6,451 nucleotides of DNA from Actinomycetota bacterium (GTDB taxonomy: Bacteria > Actinomycetota > Thermoleophilia > UBA2241): positions 1,715 through 8,165 of the forward strand of contig PKYM01000063.1 in assembly GCA_003132645.1 (NCBI GenBank), read 5' to 3'. Below are positions 6,329 through 6,451 of this stretch, piece after piece; positions within the stretch are counted from its first letter, which is position 1, and each line of letters begins with the position of its first letter. The notes beneath the pieces were generated by a model. It saw only the letters and a list, made by a program, of their open reading frames with translations, was not told the DNA's origin and did not search any database. Made by a program: the position numbers and the translations under genes.

Positions 6329-6451
6329 TCAGCCGGCCACGAGCCGCCGCAGCTCGACGTCGAGCGCCTGCTCGAGCGGGGGAGGAGTGTGGGTCGCAAG
6401 GATGTCGCGCGCCAGAGCGCGGGCGGCCTCGCGCGCACCGCCATCGCGCGC
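6329..6451 (-). CDS. C-terminal end of a second MttB-family methyltransferase (partial)
   Basis: A frame open from the window edge codes for 40 residues and stops at TGA 6331..6329, one base before the start of binding protein 1. Its sequence, including ARALARDILATHTPPPLEQA and then ALDVELRRLVAG, lines up with the C-terminus of the full MttB-like protein (residues about 441-478: EQAREILDSH, then APLPDEVAAELRAIVA). The shared pattern is A-R-x-I-L, His, Pro-Leu, Val and E-L-R-x-(I/L)-V-A. The window therefore begins with a paralogue of the enzyme at 436-1935, cut off at the edge. The family call rests on this short tail only, so the substrate and any pyrrolysine codon are unknown. Confidence 0.75.
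   Translation of the reverse strand, partial: ARDGGAREAARALARDILATHTPPPLEQALDVELRRLVAG

Noticed and set aside
6328..6444. Extension of binding protein 1 upstream to an ATG at 6444
   Set aside because: The extra 39 residues are Arg/Ser/Pro-rich and would bury the lipoprotein signal. The other frame over the same bases encodes a convincing MttB-like C-terminus ending one base before ATG 6327.
1..6451. CRISPR array, insertion sequence, tRNA or rRNA
   Set aside because: No regularly spaced direct repeats, transposase frame, terminal inverted repeats flanking a gene, or cloverleaf-like sequence was seen.

Overview
This strongly G+C-rich window carries genes only on the minus strand. They pair a polar-amino-acid-type ABC importer with two MttB-family (trimethylamine methyltransferase-like, COG5598) proteins. 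The G+C content, the lipoprotein-type binding proteins with serine-rich linkers after the lipobox cysteine, and the SD/GTG start usage suggest a high-GC Gram-positive-like bacterium. Actinomycetota is the most likely phylum, but this is inferred from style and not from a marker gene.

In transcription order (right to left), the window opens with the last 40 codons of an MttB-like protein (6329-6451). After one base comes lipoprotein binding protein 1 (5377-6327), whose last codons form a perfect 21-bp hairpin (5392-5437). Next is a 231-bp non-coding stretch with a sigma-70-like promoter (5304-5332) and a structured leader. It is followed by paralogous binding protein 2 (4216-5145), an 86-bp gap holding a perfect 14-bp stem-loop (4151-4189), a permease with an unusual N-terminal exported domain (2942-4129), the ATPase (2068-2955, overlapping or abutting the permease), a 132-bp gap with two small stem-loops, a full-length MttB-family protein without an in-frame amber codon (436-1935), and a small protein of unknown function (32-439, GTGA overlap). 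A further gene may start at the left edge.

Taken together, binding proteins 1 and 2 would capture a small ligand outside the membrane, and the permease and ATPase would import it. The MttB-like enzymes would transfer a methyl group from it to a corrinoid protein, as the glycine betaine enzyme MtgB does. By-eye comparison suggests that both binding proteins lack the Asp that normally holds the alpha-ammonium group of amino acids. This fits a methylated or quaternary amine ligand. No corrinoid protein, corrinoid activase or second methyltransferase is visible in the window, so the pathway is incomplete here. The hairpin and promoter arrangement suggests two transcription units (mttB-like plus binding protein 1; then binding protein 2 onward), with the binding protein probably made in excess over the permease.
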